A program made the translations under genes and the position numbers. Below the pieces are notes generated by a model, which made no database searches, was not told the origin of the DNA, and saw nothing but the letters and a program-made list of their open reading frames with translations. From Paenarthrobacter sp. A20 (lineage in GTDB: Bacteria > Actinomycetota > Actinomycetes > Actinomycetales > Micrococcaceae): 64,000 nucleotides of DNA. The stretch is from contig NZ_JALJWH010000001.1 of the NCBI RefSeq assembly GCF_024168825.1, positions 3,472,001 to 3,536,000 on the forward strand. The letters are read 5' to 3'. Positions 17,016 through 24,674 of the stretch are shown piece after piece (position 1 is the stretch's first letter; every line of letters begins with the position of its first letter).

Positions 17016-17939
17016 TTACTTGCGGGTGCGTGGTGACGCGGACGGGGACTTGTCCGGGGCTCCGGCCGGTGTCACGGAAGGGGCCACCGTTCTGGCAATT
17101 TCGGTGAAGTCCGCCGCCGGTCCAAGGACGGCCAGTGCGTCCTGCCATTGGCTGGCCGCAGCGGCCAGCAGTTCAGGCTGCTGGCCCATTTGCCGGGCAA
17201 TGTCGATGGCCAGGGCGGCGTCCCTGGCCATGAGGCCCAAAGAGAACCCGGAATCATGCGTTCCGGATATGACCCAGTTGGGGTACATGGCCTCCGAGAC
17301 CTTGCTGCCGCCGGAGGCATTGCTGATGCTGGCGGCCGCAACGGCCGGATCGATGCCGTAGGCCTTGGCCACCCCCAGGGCTTCCCCTACGGACACCAGG
17401 TTCGCTGCGGCCAGGACGTTGTTCAGCAGCTTGACGACGTTGCCGCTTCCCGGTCCGCCGATGTGCGCATACTTGCCGCCTGTCAACGCTTTCAGGATGG
17501 GCCCGGCCGCCGTCAACGCGCTCTCGGTCGCTCCGACGAACGCACTCAGGTTGCCGGTCGCAGCGCCGTCCCGCCCGCCGGAAACAGGGGCGTCCACGAA
17601 TGCGGCGCCGCTGGTGGACGCCAGTTCTGCCATGGATTTGCTGGTGCCCGGCTCAGAGGTAGTGGTGTCGATGATGGCGATGGTCCCGGGAGCCGCGAGG
17701 AGCGTGGGAACTGTGGCCTCGACGACACTGGCGGAAGGCAGGGACAGGACCGCATACGGGGTTCCTGCCAAGTCCTTTGCCTCCGCCGTAGTGGAGATGC
17801 CGGTGAGGGCAGCGGCATCCCGTGCCGCTTCCGAAGGATCGAAACCCGTGACGGTCCAGCCGGCGCGGTGCAAGGTCGATGCCATGGCACCGCCCATGGA
17901 CCCGAGGCCAATGACGGCGACGCGACGAATATTGCTCAT
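17016..17939 (-). CDS. 3-hydroxyisobutyrate dehydrogenase-family oxidoreductase
   Basis: 307 residues from ATG 17939, with AGGAG 7 nt upstream. N-terminal Rossmann motif GLGSMGGAMA (11-20), the substrate-binding DAPVSGG signature (116-122), and catalytic Lys170 in GGPGSGNVVKLLNN; the C-terminal helical domain follows. This beta-hydroxyacid dehydrogenase family interconverts 3-hydroxy acids and semialdehydes (hydroxyisobutyrate, tartronate semialdehyde, related acids). Eleven bp before the aldehyde dehydrogenase gene, so a hydroxyacid to semialdehyde to acid sequence is plausible. The last 20 residues are low-complexity and polar. Confidence 0.9.
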   Translation of the reverse strand: MSNIRRVAVIGLGSMGGAMASTLHRAGWTVTGFDPSEAARDAAALTGISTTAEAKDLAGTPYAVLSLPSASVVEATVPTLLAAPGTIAIIDTTTSEPGTSKSMAELASTSGAAFVDAPVSGGRDGAATGNLSAFVGATESALTAAGPILKALTGGKYAHIGGPGSGNVVKLLNNVLAAANLVSVGEALGVAKAYGIDPAVAAASISNASGGSKVSEAMYPNWVISGTHDSGFSLGLMARDAALAIDIARQMGQQPELLAAAASQWQDALAVLGPAADFTEIARTVAPSVTPAGAPDKSPSASPRTRK

Positions 17940-18010
17940 GAAGTACTCCTGGTGGGGCATTGTGAGGGTTCTTTTTGTTGGGGGCGTCCATAGGTGGGCC
18001 CTGTACGACG

Positions 18011-18901
18011 TCAGTCCAGGTAGATGTCCAGGTCTTTCCACAACTGCTGTGTGCGCCGGATGGCAGCACGGCTGCGTTCCGGGTGGGCGGCTTCCATTCC
18101 GGCCAGTAATCCGTAGACCATCGAATTTGCTGCGGTGACTGACTGGAAGAACGAGATACCTTCCGATGCCACGATCAGCAGGTGGTCCGCGGCTGCGGCG
18201 AGGCGGCCCCGGCGCATGTCGCTGATGGCGACCACTGTGGCGCCCGATTGCTTGGCGGCTTCGGCCGTGACGATGATTTGCTGGACTGACCGCCACATGT
18301 TGACCACCACCAGGACGTCGCCGGGCCCCAGGGTGTTCGCAGCGGACGCGAGGTGCACGCCGCCGCGGTTTTCCAAGGTGATGGGATAGCCCATGGTTGA
18401 GCCGAGGTGGGCCATGACGCTCGCCGGGCCGGCAAAAGAGCCAATGCCGACGGCGGTGATGGACTTGGCTGAGGCAAGGGCGGCGATGGCCGCTTCGACA
18501 TCGTCTGCGGTGTTTGAATCGAGCGTCAGGCGCAGGTTCTCGATGTCATGGTTCAACGCGTCGTGGAGGGGGCTGCGGTGCTCACCGTGCTCGATCAACG
18601 TGTCTTCGGTGGAGATCATCACCAGATAGCGGGAACGCAGTTCGCGCTGCAGGTCCGGCCAGCCACGGTAGCCGAGTCGTTGGGCGGTGCGGACGACGGT
18701 GGAGTTGTTTACGTCCGACCGTTGGGCGATTTCCGCGATGTCCGCATACGACGAGAGCTGTGGATTGCGGGCAATGACTTCCACTACGCGTGCCTGCGAC
18801 TTGGACAGTGCAACGTCCGGCAGGGCATCCCCAAGCCATGCATGATCCGCGGATTCCCTGGCCGCGGGTGCGGCGCTGGTTGTGTCCTCGCTGATCTTCA
18901 C
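18011..18901 (-). CDS. MurR/RpiR-family transcriptional regulator
   Basis: 296 residues. N-terminal RpiR HTH (about 30-105: SKSQARVVEVIARNPQLSS, then SDVNNSTVVRTAQRLGYRGWPDLQREL) and a C-terminal SIS sugar-phosphate-binding domain (about 135-265: ITAVGIGSFAGPASVMAHLG and DVLVVVNMWRSVQQIIVTAEAAKQSGATVVAISD). Most characterised relatives sense phosphosugars; here the neighbours suggest a non-sugar ligand. It heads a minus-strand operon with the four genes that follow it leftwards. Confidence 0.9.
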   Translation of the reverse strand: MKISEDTTSAAPAARESADHAWLGDALPDVALSKSQARVVEVIARNPQLSSYADIAEIAQRSDVNNSTVVRTAQRLGYRGWPDLQRELRSRYLVMISTEDTLIEHGEHRSPLHDALNHDIENLRLTLDSNTADDVEAAIAALASAKSITAVGIGSFAGPASVMAHLGSTMGYPITLENRGGVHLASAANTLGPGDVLVVVNMWRSVQQIIVTAEAAKQSGATVVAISDMRRGRLAAAADHLLIVASEGISFFQSVTAANSMVYGLLAGMEAAHPERSRAAIRRTQQLWKDLDIYLD

Positions 18902-18924
18902 TGGTTCTCCTTGTAACGAACATC

Positions 18925-18961
18925 ACTCTGCAAACTGCATTGCAATAAAGATACTCTGCAA
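18925..18961 (-). promoter_or_regulatory. Repeated ACTCTGCAA motif in the RpiR promoter
   Basis: ACTCTGCAA occurs at 18925-18933 and 18953-18961 (28-nt spacing), with further TGCAA/TTGC cores in between (TGCATTGCAA). Direct repeats on one face of the helix just upstream of the RpiR start suggest the operator through which the regulator controls itself and the operon. Confidence 0.5.
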
Positions 18962-19030
18962 TTTTGTTTGCTTCTAGTGGTTTGCGTTACAGGGATGTAA
19001 AACTTCGGCAGTGGTCAGCCGTTAACGAGC

Positions 19031-19067
19031 AAACTGCCGGCGGACCTTGGCGGCCCGCCGGCAGTTT
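19031..19067 (-). terminator. Terminator of the hydroxybenzoate hydroxylase-like gene
   Basis: Perfect 13-bp arms AAACTGCCGGCGG (19031-19043) and CCGCCGGCAGTTT (19055-19067), 11-nt loop, 9 bp past the stop of the minus-strand flavoprotein gene; the right arm ends in TTT in the transcribed direction. Confidence 0.8.
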
Positions 19068-19075
19068 CCCTATGT

Positions 19076-20986
19076 TCAGGCTTCGACGAGTCCCGCCGTC
19101 GGGTGGGTTTCCAGCACCGGAGCGAAGAACAAGCCGAGTTCCGCCGTCGCATGCAGCGGTAGCACGTTGGCGACGTACTGGTCGGGGCGGACCACCACGA
19201 CTGCTCCGTCGCGGCTGATTCCGCGCAGTTCGAAGATGTCGGCGTTCGGATCGGCGCCGAAGACCTTCTCAAGATACGTGAGCTTGAACGGTCCAACTGT
19301 GGGCTTGAACGCGGCGGGCACGGCGTTGATGTCCACGCCCGTGTGGTCTTGCTGGTAGATCACCTTCACATCGAACCAGGCGTCGCGGTCAGCGCCCGAC
19401 GGCGTCGCGGCCAGCGGCGAGTCCGGCGAGTTCGCGATCCACTCGGCAATGTCGGCGACGGGCCCTGCCGCGCCAGCTTTGGCGGCGTCAGCGAACACGT
19501 AGATGCGCCAGCGACCATCGGCCTTGGCGTGATGGCCAAGGTGCATGGGGTTCGTGTCGCAGACCCGCAGGACCGGTGCGGACTTGAATCGCTTGCCCAC
19601 AGGGAAGCCCGTGGCGAGCTCCTGGTGCTGTGGCGCTGCGACCAGCATGGAGGGCGCATATTGCGTCATGAATCCTGCGGGGAACTCGGCCGTACTGGTG
19701 TAGAAGGTCTCCAGCTCCGCCGGGTCTTCGAACTCCTCCGGCTTCTTGGCCATCAGGGTAGACCACTGCTTGTCGAAGTCGATAAGGTTCTTCGCAACAA
19801 CCTGGCGCTCGGCGGAATACGTGTCAAGCAGGCTTTCAGGACTGCGACCCTCAAGGACGTGGCCAAGCTTCCAACCGATATTGAAACCGTCCTGCATGGA
19901 CACGTTCATGCCCTGGCCGGCCTTCGCGCTATGGGTGTGGCACGCGTCGCCGGTGATGAACACCCTCGGCGTGCGCGCACCGCGGTCCTCCGGCAGAACG
20001 TCGTCGAACCTGTCCGTGAGGCGGTGGCCCACTTCGTACACACTGTGCCAGGCGACGTTCCGGACATCCAACGTGTACGGGCGCAGGATGTCGTTGGCCT
20101 TCTGGATAATCTGCTCGATGGTTGTCTTCCGCACTGCTCCCTGATCGTCAGCGGCGACTTCGCCCAGATCCACATACATGCGGAACAGGTGCCCGCCTTC
20201 GCGGGGGATCAACAGGATGCTGCCCCCGGATCCGGACTGGATAGCGCACTTGGTGCGGATATCCGGGAAATCGGTCACGGCGAGGACGTCCATGACGCCC
20301 CAGGCATGGTTCGCCTGGTCGCCTGCGAGGTGGCAGCCGATCGACTCACGGACCTTGCTGCGCGCGCCGTCCGCCCCGACCACGTATTTGGCGCGGATGA
20401 CGCGCTCCTGGCCCTCGTTGGAGCCGGAGGTGTGGGCGAGTGTGGCCGCGACGGGATATTCGCCTTCGCCTGTGACCTCAAGGCCGCGGAACTCGTAGCC
20501 GTAGTCCGGCGTCATTCGTGCGGGGGAGTTGGCCATGAATTCGGCGAAATAGTCCAATACCCGCGCCTGGTTCACGATCAAGTGCGGAAACTCGCTGATT
20601 CCGGCGGGGTCGTCCACGGCGCGGGCGGCGCGGACGATGCGGGAGTGATCGGCCGGGTCCGGCTTCCAGAAGGCCATCTCGGTGATGCGGTAAGCCTCCG
20701 CAATAATGCGCTCGGCGAACCCGAAGGCCTGGAATGTCTCGACGCTGCGGGCCTGGATGCCATCGGCCTGGCCGATGGCTAGCCGGCCGGGGCGTCGCTC
20801 AACGATGCGTGTTGTCACACCGGGGAACTGGGAGAGCTGCGCCGCGGTCAGCATGCCGGCCGGGCCGCTGCCCACGATGAGGACATCCACTTCGTCGGGA
20901 AGCTCGGTTGGGCGGTTGATTCCGACGCCGGCTGCCGGCTCGACTCGGGGGTCACCGGATACGTAACCGTGGTGGTGGAACTGCAC
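19076..20986 (-). CDS. FAD-dependent aromatic hydroxylase, 3-hydroxybenzoate 4-monooxygenase (MobA)-like
   Basis: 636 residues from GTG 20986, with GAGGA 6 nt upstream. N-terminal FAD Rossmann motif VLIVGSGPAGMLTAAQL (about 35-51), the central DG motif (YVVGADGARSKVR), and the second FAD motif PRVFITGDACHTHSAKAGQGMN, all of class A flavoprotein hydroxylases. A C-terminal thioredoxin-like domain (about 440-636) places it with the 630-660-residue phenol hydroxylase/MobA group rather than the 390-residue PobA group, and the N-terminus MQFHHHGYVSGDPRV resembles MobA. Likely product: protocatechuate from 3-hydroxybenzoate. No ring-cleavage gene is next to it. Confidence 0.85.
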   Translation of the reverse strand: MQFHHHGYVSGDPRVEPAAGVGINRPTELPDEVDVLIVGSGPAGMLTAAQLSQFPGVTTRIVERRPGRLAIGQADGIQARSVETFQAFGFAERIIAEAYRITEMAFWKPDPADHSRIVRAARAVDDPAGISEFPHLIVNQARVLDYFAEFMANSPARMTPDYGYEFRGLEVTGEGEYPVAATLAHTSGSNEGQERVIRAKYVVGADGARSKVRESIGCHLAGDQANHAWGVMDVLAVTDFPDIRTKCAIQSGSGGSILLIPREGGHLFRMYVDLGEVAADDQGAVRKTTIEQIIQKANDILRPYTLDVRNVAWHSVYEVGHRLTDRFDDVLPEDRGARTPRVFITGDACHTHSAKAGQGMNVSMQDGFNIGWKLGHVLEGRSPESLLDTYSAERQVVAKNLIDFDKQWSTLMAKKPEEFEDPAELETFYTSTAEFPAGFMTQYAPSMLVAAPQHQELATGFPVGKRFKSAPVLRVCDTNPMHLGHHAKADGRWRIYVFADAAKAGAAGPVADIAEWIANSPDSPLAATPSGADRDAWFDVKVIYQQDHTGVDINAVPAAFKPTVGPFKLTYLEKVFGADPNADIFELRGISRDGAVVVVRPDQYVANVLPLHATAELGLFFAPVLETHPTAGLVEA

Positions 20987-21020
20987 GGGCTTTCCTCACT
21001 TCTTTGTGGGCTGACAATCA

Positions 21021-21056
21021 CGAATTGTTCGATAATAGAACACCGTGTTCTATTAT
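21021..21056. promoter_or_regulatory. Palindromic operator upstream of hydroxylase gene
   Basis: Perfect 11-bp inverted repeat ATAATAGAACA (21032-21042) / TGTTCTATTAT (21046-21056) with 3-nt centre, plus an adjoining partial palindrome CGAA-TTG-TTCG (21021-21031). It sits 35-70 bp before the hydroxylase start and is far more AT-rich than its surroundings, as expected for a repressor or activator site. No regulator gene is adjacent. Confidence 0.7.
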
Positions 21057-21165
21057 TGCTCACATCATCGTAATGCCGCTCACATTGGTGATCAAGTCTT
21101 TACCGTCCCTGACACCTGCTTGACCGGCGAATTTGCGTGTGATTCCTGCCGAAAGAACAGCAGGC

Positions 21166-22116
21166 ATGTCAGGATCAGGTATGCCCCGACTGATGCTGCT
21201 GGACACTGCTTCCCTGTACTTCCGTGCCTTCTACGGCATCCCCGATTCGATACGCCGCCCCGACGGAACGCCGGTTAACGCTGTCCGGGGATTGATGGAC
21301 ATGATCGCCCGCCTCACCACCGACTATGAAGCAACACATGTCGTCGCCTGCTGGGACAACGATTGGCGGCCGCAATGGCGCGTGGATCTGATCCCTGGCT
21401 ACAAGTCGCACAGGGTAGCGGAGATCGTTCCGGACGGTCCCGACGTCGAGGTCGTCCCGGACCCGCTGGAGGCCCAAATTCCGATGATCCGGCACGTGCT
21501 GCACCTCGCCGGGATAGCCGTCGTGGGTGTCGATGAGCATGAGGCCGACGACGTCGTTGGCACCTACGCGAGCCACGCGCAGATCCCTACGGATGTCGTC
21601 ACCGGCGACCGCGACCTTTTCCAGCTCGTTGATGACGACCGCGGGGTCCGGGTTATCTACACCGCCCGCGGCATGAAGAACCTGGAGCTCGTCACCGATG
21701 TCGTCGTTGTGGGCAAATACCGGGTCCTGCCCCAGCAGTACGCCGATTTCGCCACCCTGCGCGGCGATGCTTCCGACGGCCTGCCCGGTGTTGCCGGGAT
21801 CGGCGAAAAGACGGCGGCCTCCTTGCTCGGCACCCACGGCTCACTGGAAGGCTTGCTTGAAGCGGCAGAGGACCCCGACGGCGGGTTGTCCGCTTCCATA
21901 CGCGCCAAACTGTCGGCCGCGGCCGACTACCTTAAGGTGGCGCCCGCCGTCGTGAACGTTGTGCGCGACCTCAAGGTACCGACGCTGGAAGACGTGGGAG
22001 CTGAGCTGCGTCCCGTCACCGGCGCAGCGCGCGCCGAACTTGAACAGTTGGCTACGGACTGGAACCTGGGTGGTGCGGTCAAGCGGCTGCTGGACGCTTT
22101 GGACCGGGTTCGCTGA
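21166..22116 (+). CDS. Stand-alone 5'-3' exonuclease (PolA N-terminal domain family)
   Basis: 316 residues from ATG 21166; ATG 21181 (MPRLMLLDTASL) is also possible. The 5'-3' exonuclease fold is clear: LLDTASLYFRAFYGIP (first metal Asp), ACWDNDWRPQWRVDLIPGYKSHR, EADDVVGTYA, TGDRDLFQLVDD (metal Asps), and the helix-hairpin-helix ASDGLPGVAGIGEKTAASLL. No polymerase domain follows, so it is a separate flap/exonuclease as found in many actinobacteria beside a full PolA. It would trim RNA primers or flaps. Single gene, divergent from the hydroxylase. Confidence 0.93.
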   Translation: MSGSGMPRLMLLDTASLYFRAFYGIPDSIRRPDGTPVNAVRGLMDMIARLTTDYEATHVVACWDNDWRPQWRVDLIPGYKSHRVAEIVPDGPDVEVVPDPLEAQIPMIRHVLHLAGIAVVGVDEHEADDVVGTYASHAQIPTDVVTGDRDLFQLVDDDRGVRVIYTARGMKNLELVTDVVVVGKYRVLPQQYADFATLRGDASDGLPGVAGIGEKTAASLLGTHGSLEGLLEAAEDPDGGLSASIRAKLSAAADYLKVAPAVVNVVRDLKVPTLEDVGAELRPVTGAARAELEQLATDWNLGGAVKRLLDALDRVR

Positions 22117-22149
22117 TTCGGCCGGACCATGCCGATTCGGCCGGAGCAT
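22115..22149 (+). repeat. Short direct repeat after the exonuclease gene
   Basis: GATTCGGCCGGACCAT (22115-22130) is repeated as GATTCGGCCGGAGCAT (22134-22149), one mismatch, spaced 19 nt, starting at the exonuclease stop codon. Function unknown; possibly a local duplication. The rest of the gap to 22306 shows no other clear structure. Confidence 0.6.
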
Positions 22150-22306
22150 AGGGAGAGTCCCTCACAGCTTCCGGATCACTCTCACAGCGGAATGACAGGT
22201 TCAGGACAGCGTGGGCTGGGGTTGTCCACTCATCGTGTTAAGAGGACGGCACTACTGCCCGTCCCTCAGACACCAGCCGTACCAACGGCTCATTGAGGAG
22301 AGGTAC

Positions 22307-22864
22307 ATGTCGAAAACCAAGAGAATTACGTTGGGAGTGGCGGCCGGAGCCCTGGCATTGGGTGCAGGACTTGGTGCAACGAGCATGGCAACTGCGGCCA
22401 CCACGCCATCGCCCAGCGCCACTTCCTCTGCGGATGCGACAGCTCCGTCAGACCGCGGTGGTAAACCGGGCGGGCATGGCCACGGACGCGACGGTGGACA
22501 GATTGCGGCGCAGTTGGCCAGCAAGTTGGGTGTGGACGAGGCCAAGGTCACCGATGCCTTGAAGGCATTCCGTGAGGCGAACAAGCCCGCTACGCCACCC
22601 GCCGAAGGTACCGAAGGCACCAAACCGGACCGCACGGCCCAGGACGCAGCCCTGGCGAAGTCGCTGGCCGAAGCCTTGGGTGTGGACGAGGCCAAGGTCA
22701 CCACGGCGTTGGAGGAAATCCGTGCCGAAGGTCAAGCGGAGCGTGCTGCTGCGCTGAAGACCAGGCTGGACAAGGCAGTCACAGACGGCAAGCTCACACA
22801 AGCTGAGGCTGATGCCGTGACCAAGGCTGTCGAGGCCGGGGTCATCGGTGGAGGCGGCCGCTGA
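22307..22864 (+). CDS. Secreted Ala/Lys-rich repeat protein
   Basis: 185 residues from ATG 22307, behind GAGGAGAGG. An N-terminal signal peptide (KRITLGVAAGALALGAGLG, cleavage probably after TATA) and a Ser/Thr/Pro/Gly-rich linker are followed by two copies of a helical repeat: LASKLGVDEAKVTDALKAFR and LAEALGVDEAKVTTALEEIR, then GKLTQAEADAVTKAVEAGV. Similar repeats occur in many actinobacterial exported proteins of unknown role. No LPXTG or lipobox, so probably released. Strong terminator directly after the gene. Confidence 0.8.
   Translation: MSKTKRITLGVAAGALALGAGLGATSMATAATTPSPSATSSADATAPSDRGGKPGGHGHGRDGGQIAAQLASKLGVDEAKVTDALKAFREANKPATPPAEGTEGTKPDRTAQDAALAKSLAEALGVDEAKVTTALEEIRAEGQAERAAALKTRLDKAVTDGKLTQAEADAVTKAVEAGVIGGGGR
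22526..22702 (+). repeat. 27-bp exact direct repeat inside the secreted protein gene
   Basis: The 27 bp at 22526-22552 recur exactly at 22676-22702 (150 bp apart, in frame), encoding LGVDEAKVT twice. Identity at the DNA level, while flanking codons differ, suggests a recent duplication or gene conversion. Confidence 0.8.
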
Positions 22865-22885
22865 ACTGACTACCCCGTTGGCGTG

Positions 22886-22921
22886 AGGATCCCCCCGGAG
22901 TTACTTCCGGGGGATCCTTTT
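22886..22921 (+). terminator. Rho-independent terminator
   Basis: GGATCCCCCCGGA and TCCGGGGGATCC pair around a short loop (GTTACT) and are followed by TTTT. It lies 22 bp past the secreted-protein stop codon. Confidence 0.9.
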
Positions 22922-22943
22922 GCCATCCTGTGCCACCTTGCGG

Positions 22944-24029
22944 TCACCGGGGACGGAATTGGTCAACGACCGGGCACTCGAAGGGTTCTCCGGCGAACAA
23001 GCCGACGTCATCCAGATATCTCACCACGATCACGTAGGACGCTGCGAGGCCGGTTTCGGTGTAGGGAATACCTAACTCATCACAGCATGCCTTGACCATC
23101 CCGGACGCGCGATGAAGGTAGGGACGAGGCATGTCCGGGAAGAGATGGTGTTCGATCTGGCGGTTCAGCCCACCCATCAGCGTGTCCATGAACCATCCTC
23201 CGGAGATGTTCCGGGCGGTGAGTACTTGGCGGTTGAGGAAGTCCGTTCTGCTGGACGTGGGCAGGATGGGCATGCCTTTATGGTTCGGGGCGAAGGACGC
23301 GCCCATGTAGAAACCGAAGACACCCAGCTGGACGCCTAGGAAGGCGAAGGCCATGCCTAACGGAAGCATGGAGAAGACCAGGATGGGCACAGCCAGCAAG
23401 CGCAGCAAGAGGACGGGGATCTCCACCCAGCGGTGGTCAACTTTTCGTTGGTGCAACAGGTACTTCAACGAATCAACGTGCAGGCTCACACCCAGGAAGA
23501 ACAACAGCGGAAACAACAGCCAGCCCTGTCGGCGGGTGACCTGCACCATGACGCCCCGCCGGGTACTGGCCGCTTGGGGGTGAAAAGCGATGGTGCCGGT
23601 ATGGATGTCCGGGTCCTTGTCGATCACGTTGGGGAAATTGTGGTGACGCGTGTGCTTCTGTGCCCACATCGAGTAGCTGATGCCCACCAATCCGGTACCA
23701 ACCAGCCGGGCGGACCACTCATTCATTCCCTTAGACTTGAAAACCTGATGATGGGCGGCTTCATGGGCCAGGAACGCGAACTGGGTCAGGACCACACCCA
23801 TTACCGCCGCGATGAGCAGCTGGAACCAGGTGTCCCGCAGCAACAGGAAGCCGCTCCAGGTCCCGGTCCAAGCAGCCATCAGGATCACAAAAACAGTGAT
23901 GTAGAAACCCCTGCGGCGTTTCAGCAATCCGGCGCTGCGCACGGACTTCAGGAGTGTCACGTAGCTGTTGACGGTCCGGGTGGCACCCCGGTCCGGCAAA
24001 GATTCATCGGACGTACGTTCTGGTGCCAT
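22944..24029 (-). CDS. Membrane fatty acid desaturase
   Basis: 361 residues from ATG 24029 (GAGG 5 nt upstream). The three histidine boxes of the acyl-lipid/front-end desaturase family are intact: HEAAHH (89-94), HTRHH (126-130) and QIEHH (291-295), with Gln as first residue of the third box as in front-end desaturases. Hydrophobic pairs flank them (about 42-65, 70-88, 170-190, 205-240). The enzyme would use O2 and ferredoxin-type electrons to introduce a cis double bond in membrane lipids, often as cold adaptation. No partner reductase is adjacent. Confidence 0.92.
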   Translation of the reverse strand: MAPERTSDESLPDRGATRTVNSYVTLLKSVRSAGLLKRRRGFYITVFVILMAAWTGTWSGFLLLRDTWFQLLIAAVMGVVLTQFAFLAHEAAHHQVFKSKGMNEWSARLVGTGLVGISYSMWAQKHTRHHNFPNVIDKDPDIHTGTIAFHPQAASTRRGVMVQVTRRQGWLLFPLLFFLGVSLHVDSLKYLLHQRKVDHRWVEIPVLLLRLLAVPILVFSMLPLGMAFAFLGVQLGVFGFYMGASFAPNHKGMPILPTSSRTDFLNRQVLTARNISGGWFMDTLMGGLNRQIEHHLFPDMPRPYLHRASGMVKACCDELGIPYTETGLAASYVIVVRYLDDVGLFAGEPFECPVVDQFRPR

Positions 24030-24136
24030 GGTGCCTCGAACCACTTCCAGGCGGACTCAACACAATCGTTTCCCGCCGTCCCTCCAGACTACGCCGATGA
24101 CGTGGACCGAGAGCCGGGAAATTGTTTTGGACCCGT

Positions 24137-24164
24137 TGTCGATTTGCCCTCGCGCCGTTCGACC
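24137..24164 (+). promoter_or_regulatory. Putative ECF42-type promoter for the DGPF/sigma pair
   Basis: TGTCGA (24137-24142), 17-nt spacer, then CGACC (24160-24164), about 55 bp before the DGPF gene. This fits the ECF42 promoter form I recall (TGTCGA at -35, CG[A/T]C at -10) and would make the operon autoregulated by its own sigma factor. Confidence 0.6.
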
Positions 24165-24218
24165 TATGGATGAGAAGGTCGAAGGGCGACCTTCCACTTA
24201 CACAGGAGATTGAGTCAG

Positions 24219-24638
24219 ATGGCTAAATACATGTTGATCATGAGGGCAGACGACGCTTCGTACGCCAAGTTCGAGAACATCGATTTCAACGAGATCCTTG
24301 ACGCCATGGGGCAATTCAACGACGAACTGATCCGCGCCGGTGTCCTCCTGGCTGCGGAGGGCCTGGAGGATCCAAAAGAGGGTGTCGTGGTCGACTTTAC
24401 GGGGGAGACCCCCGTTGTCACGGATGGCCCCTACGGCGAAACCAAGGAGCTCTTTGGCGGCTATTACATTCTGGACGTCGCCTCCAAGCAGGAAGCCATC
24501 GAGTGGGCCAAGCGGGCACCCATGACCGAAGGGACCAAGACCGAAATCCGGCGCGTCGCTAGCATTGACGAGTTTCCGCAGGACAACAAATGGATCCAAA
24601 AGGAACGTGCATGGCGCGAGCAGACGGGCCAGCTCTAA
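24219..24638 (+). CDS. YCII/DGPF-domain protein, partner of ECF42 sigma factor
   Basis: 139 residues from ATG 24219, with AGGAGA 9 nt upstream. The DGPF motif appears as VVTDGPYGETKELFGGYYILD, the hallmark of the YCII-like family that gave it its name. Genes for such proteins are regularly linked to ECF42 sigma factors, as here (36 bp upstream, same frame). Their biochemical role is unresolved; they are small ferredoxin-like-fold proteins and may act in sensing or as enzymes. Confidence 0.9.
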   Translation: MAKYMLIMRADDASYAKFENIDFNEILDAMGQFNDELIRAGVLLAAEGLEDPKEGVVVDFTGETPVVTDGPYGETKELFGGYYILDVASKQEAIEWAKRAPMTEGTKTEIRRVASIDEFPQDNKWIQKERAWREQTGQL

Positions 24639-24674
24639 AGCCGGCCTCGGGAACTGCGGTCAGCAGCACCTGAG

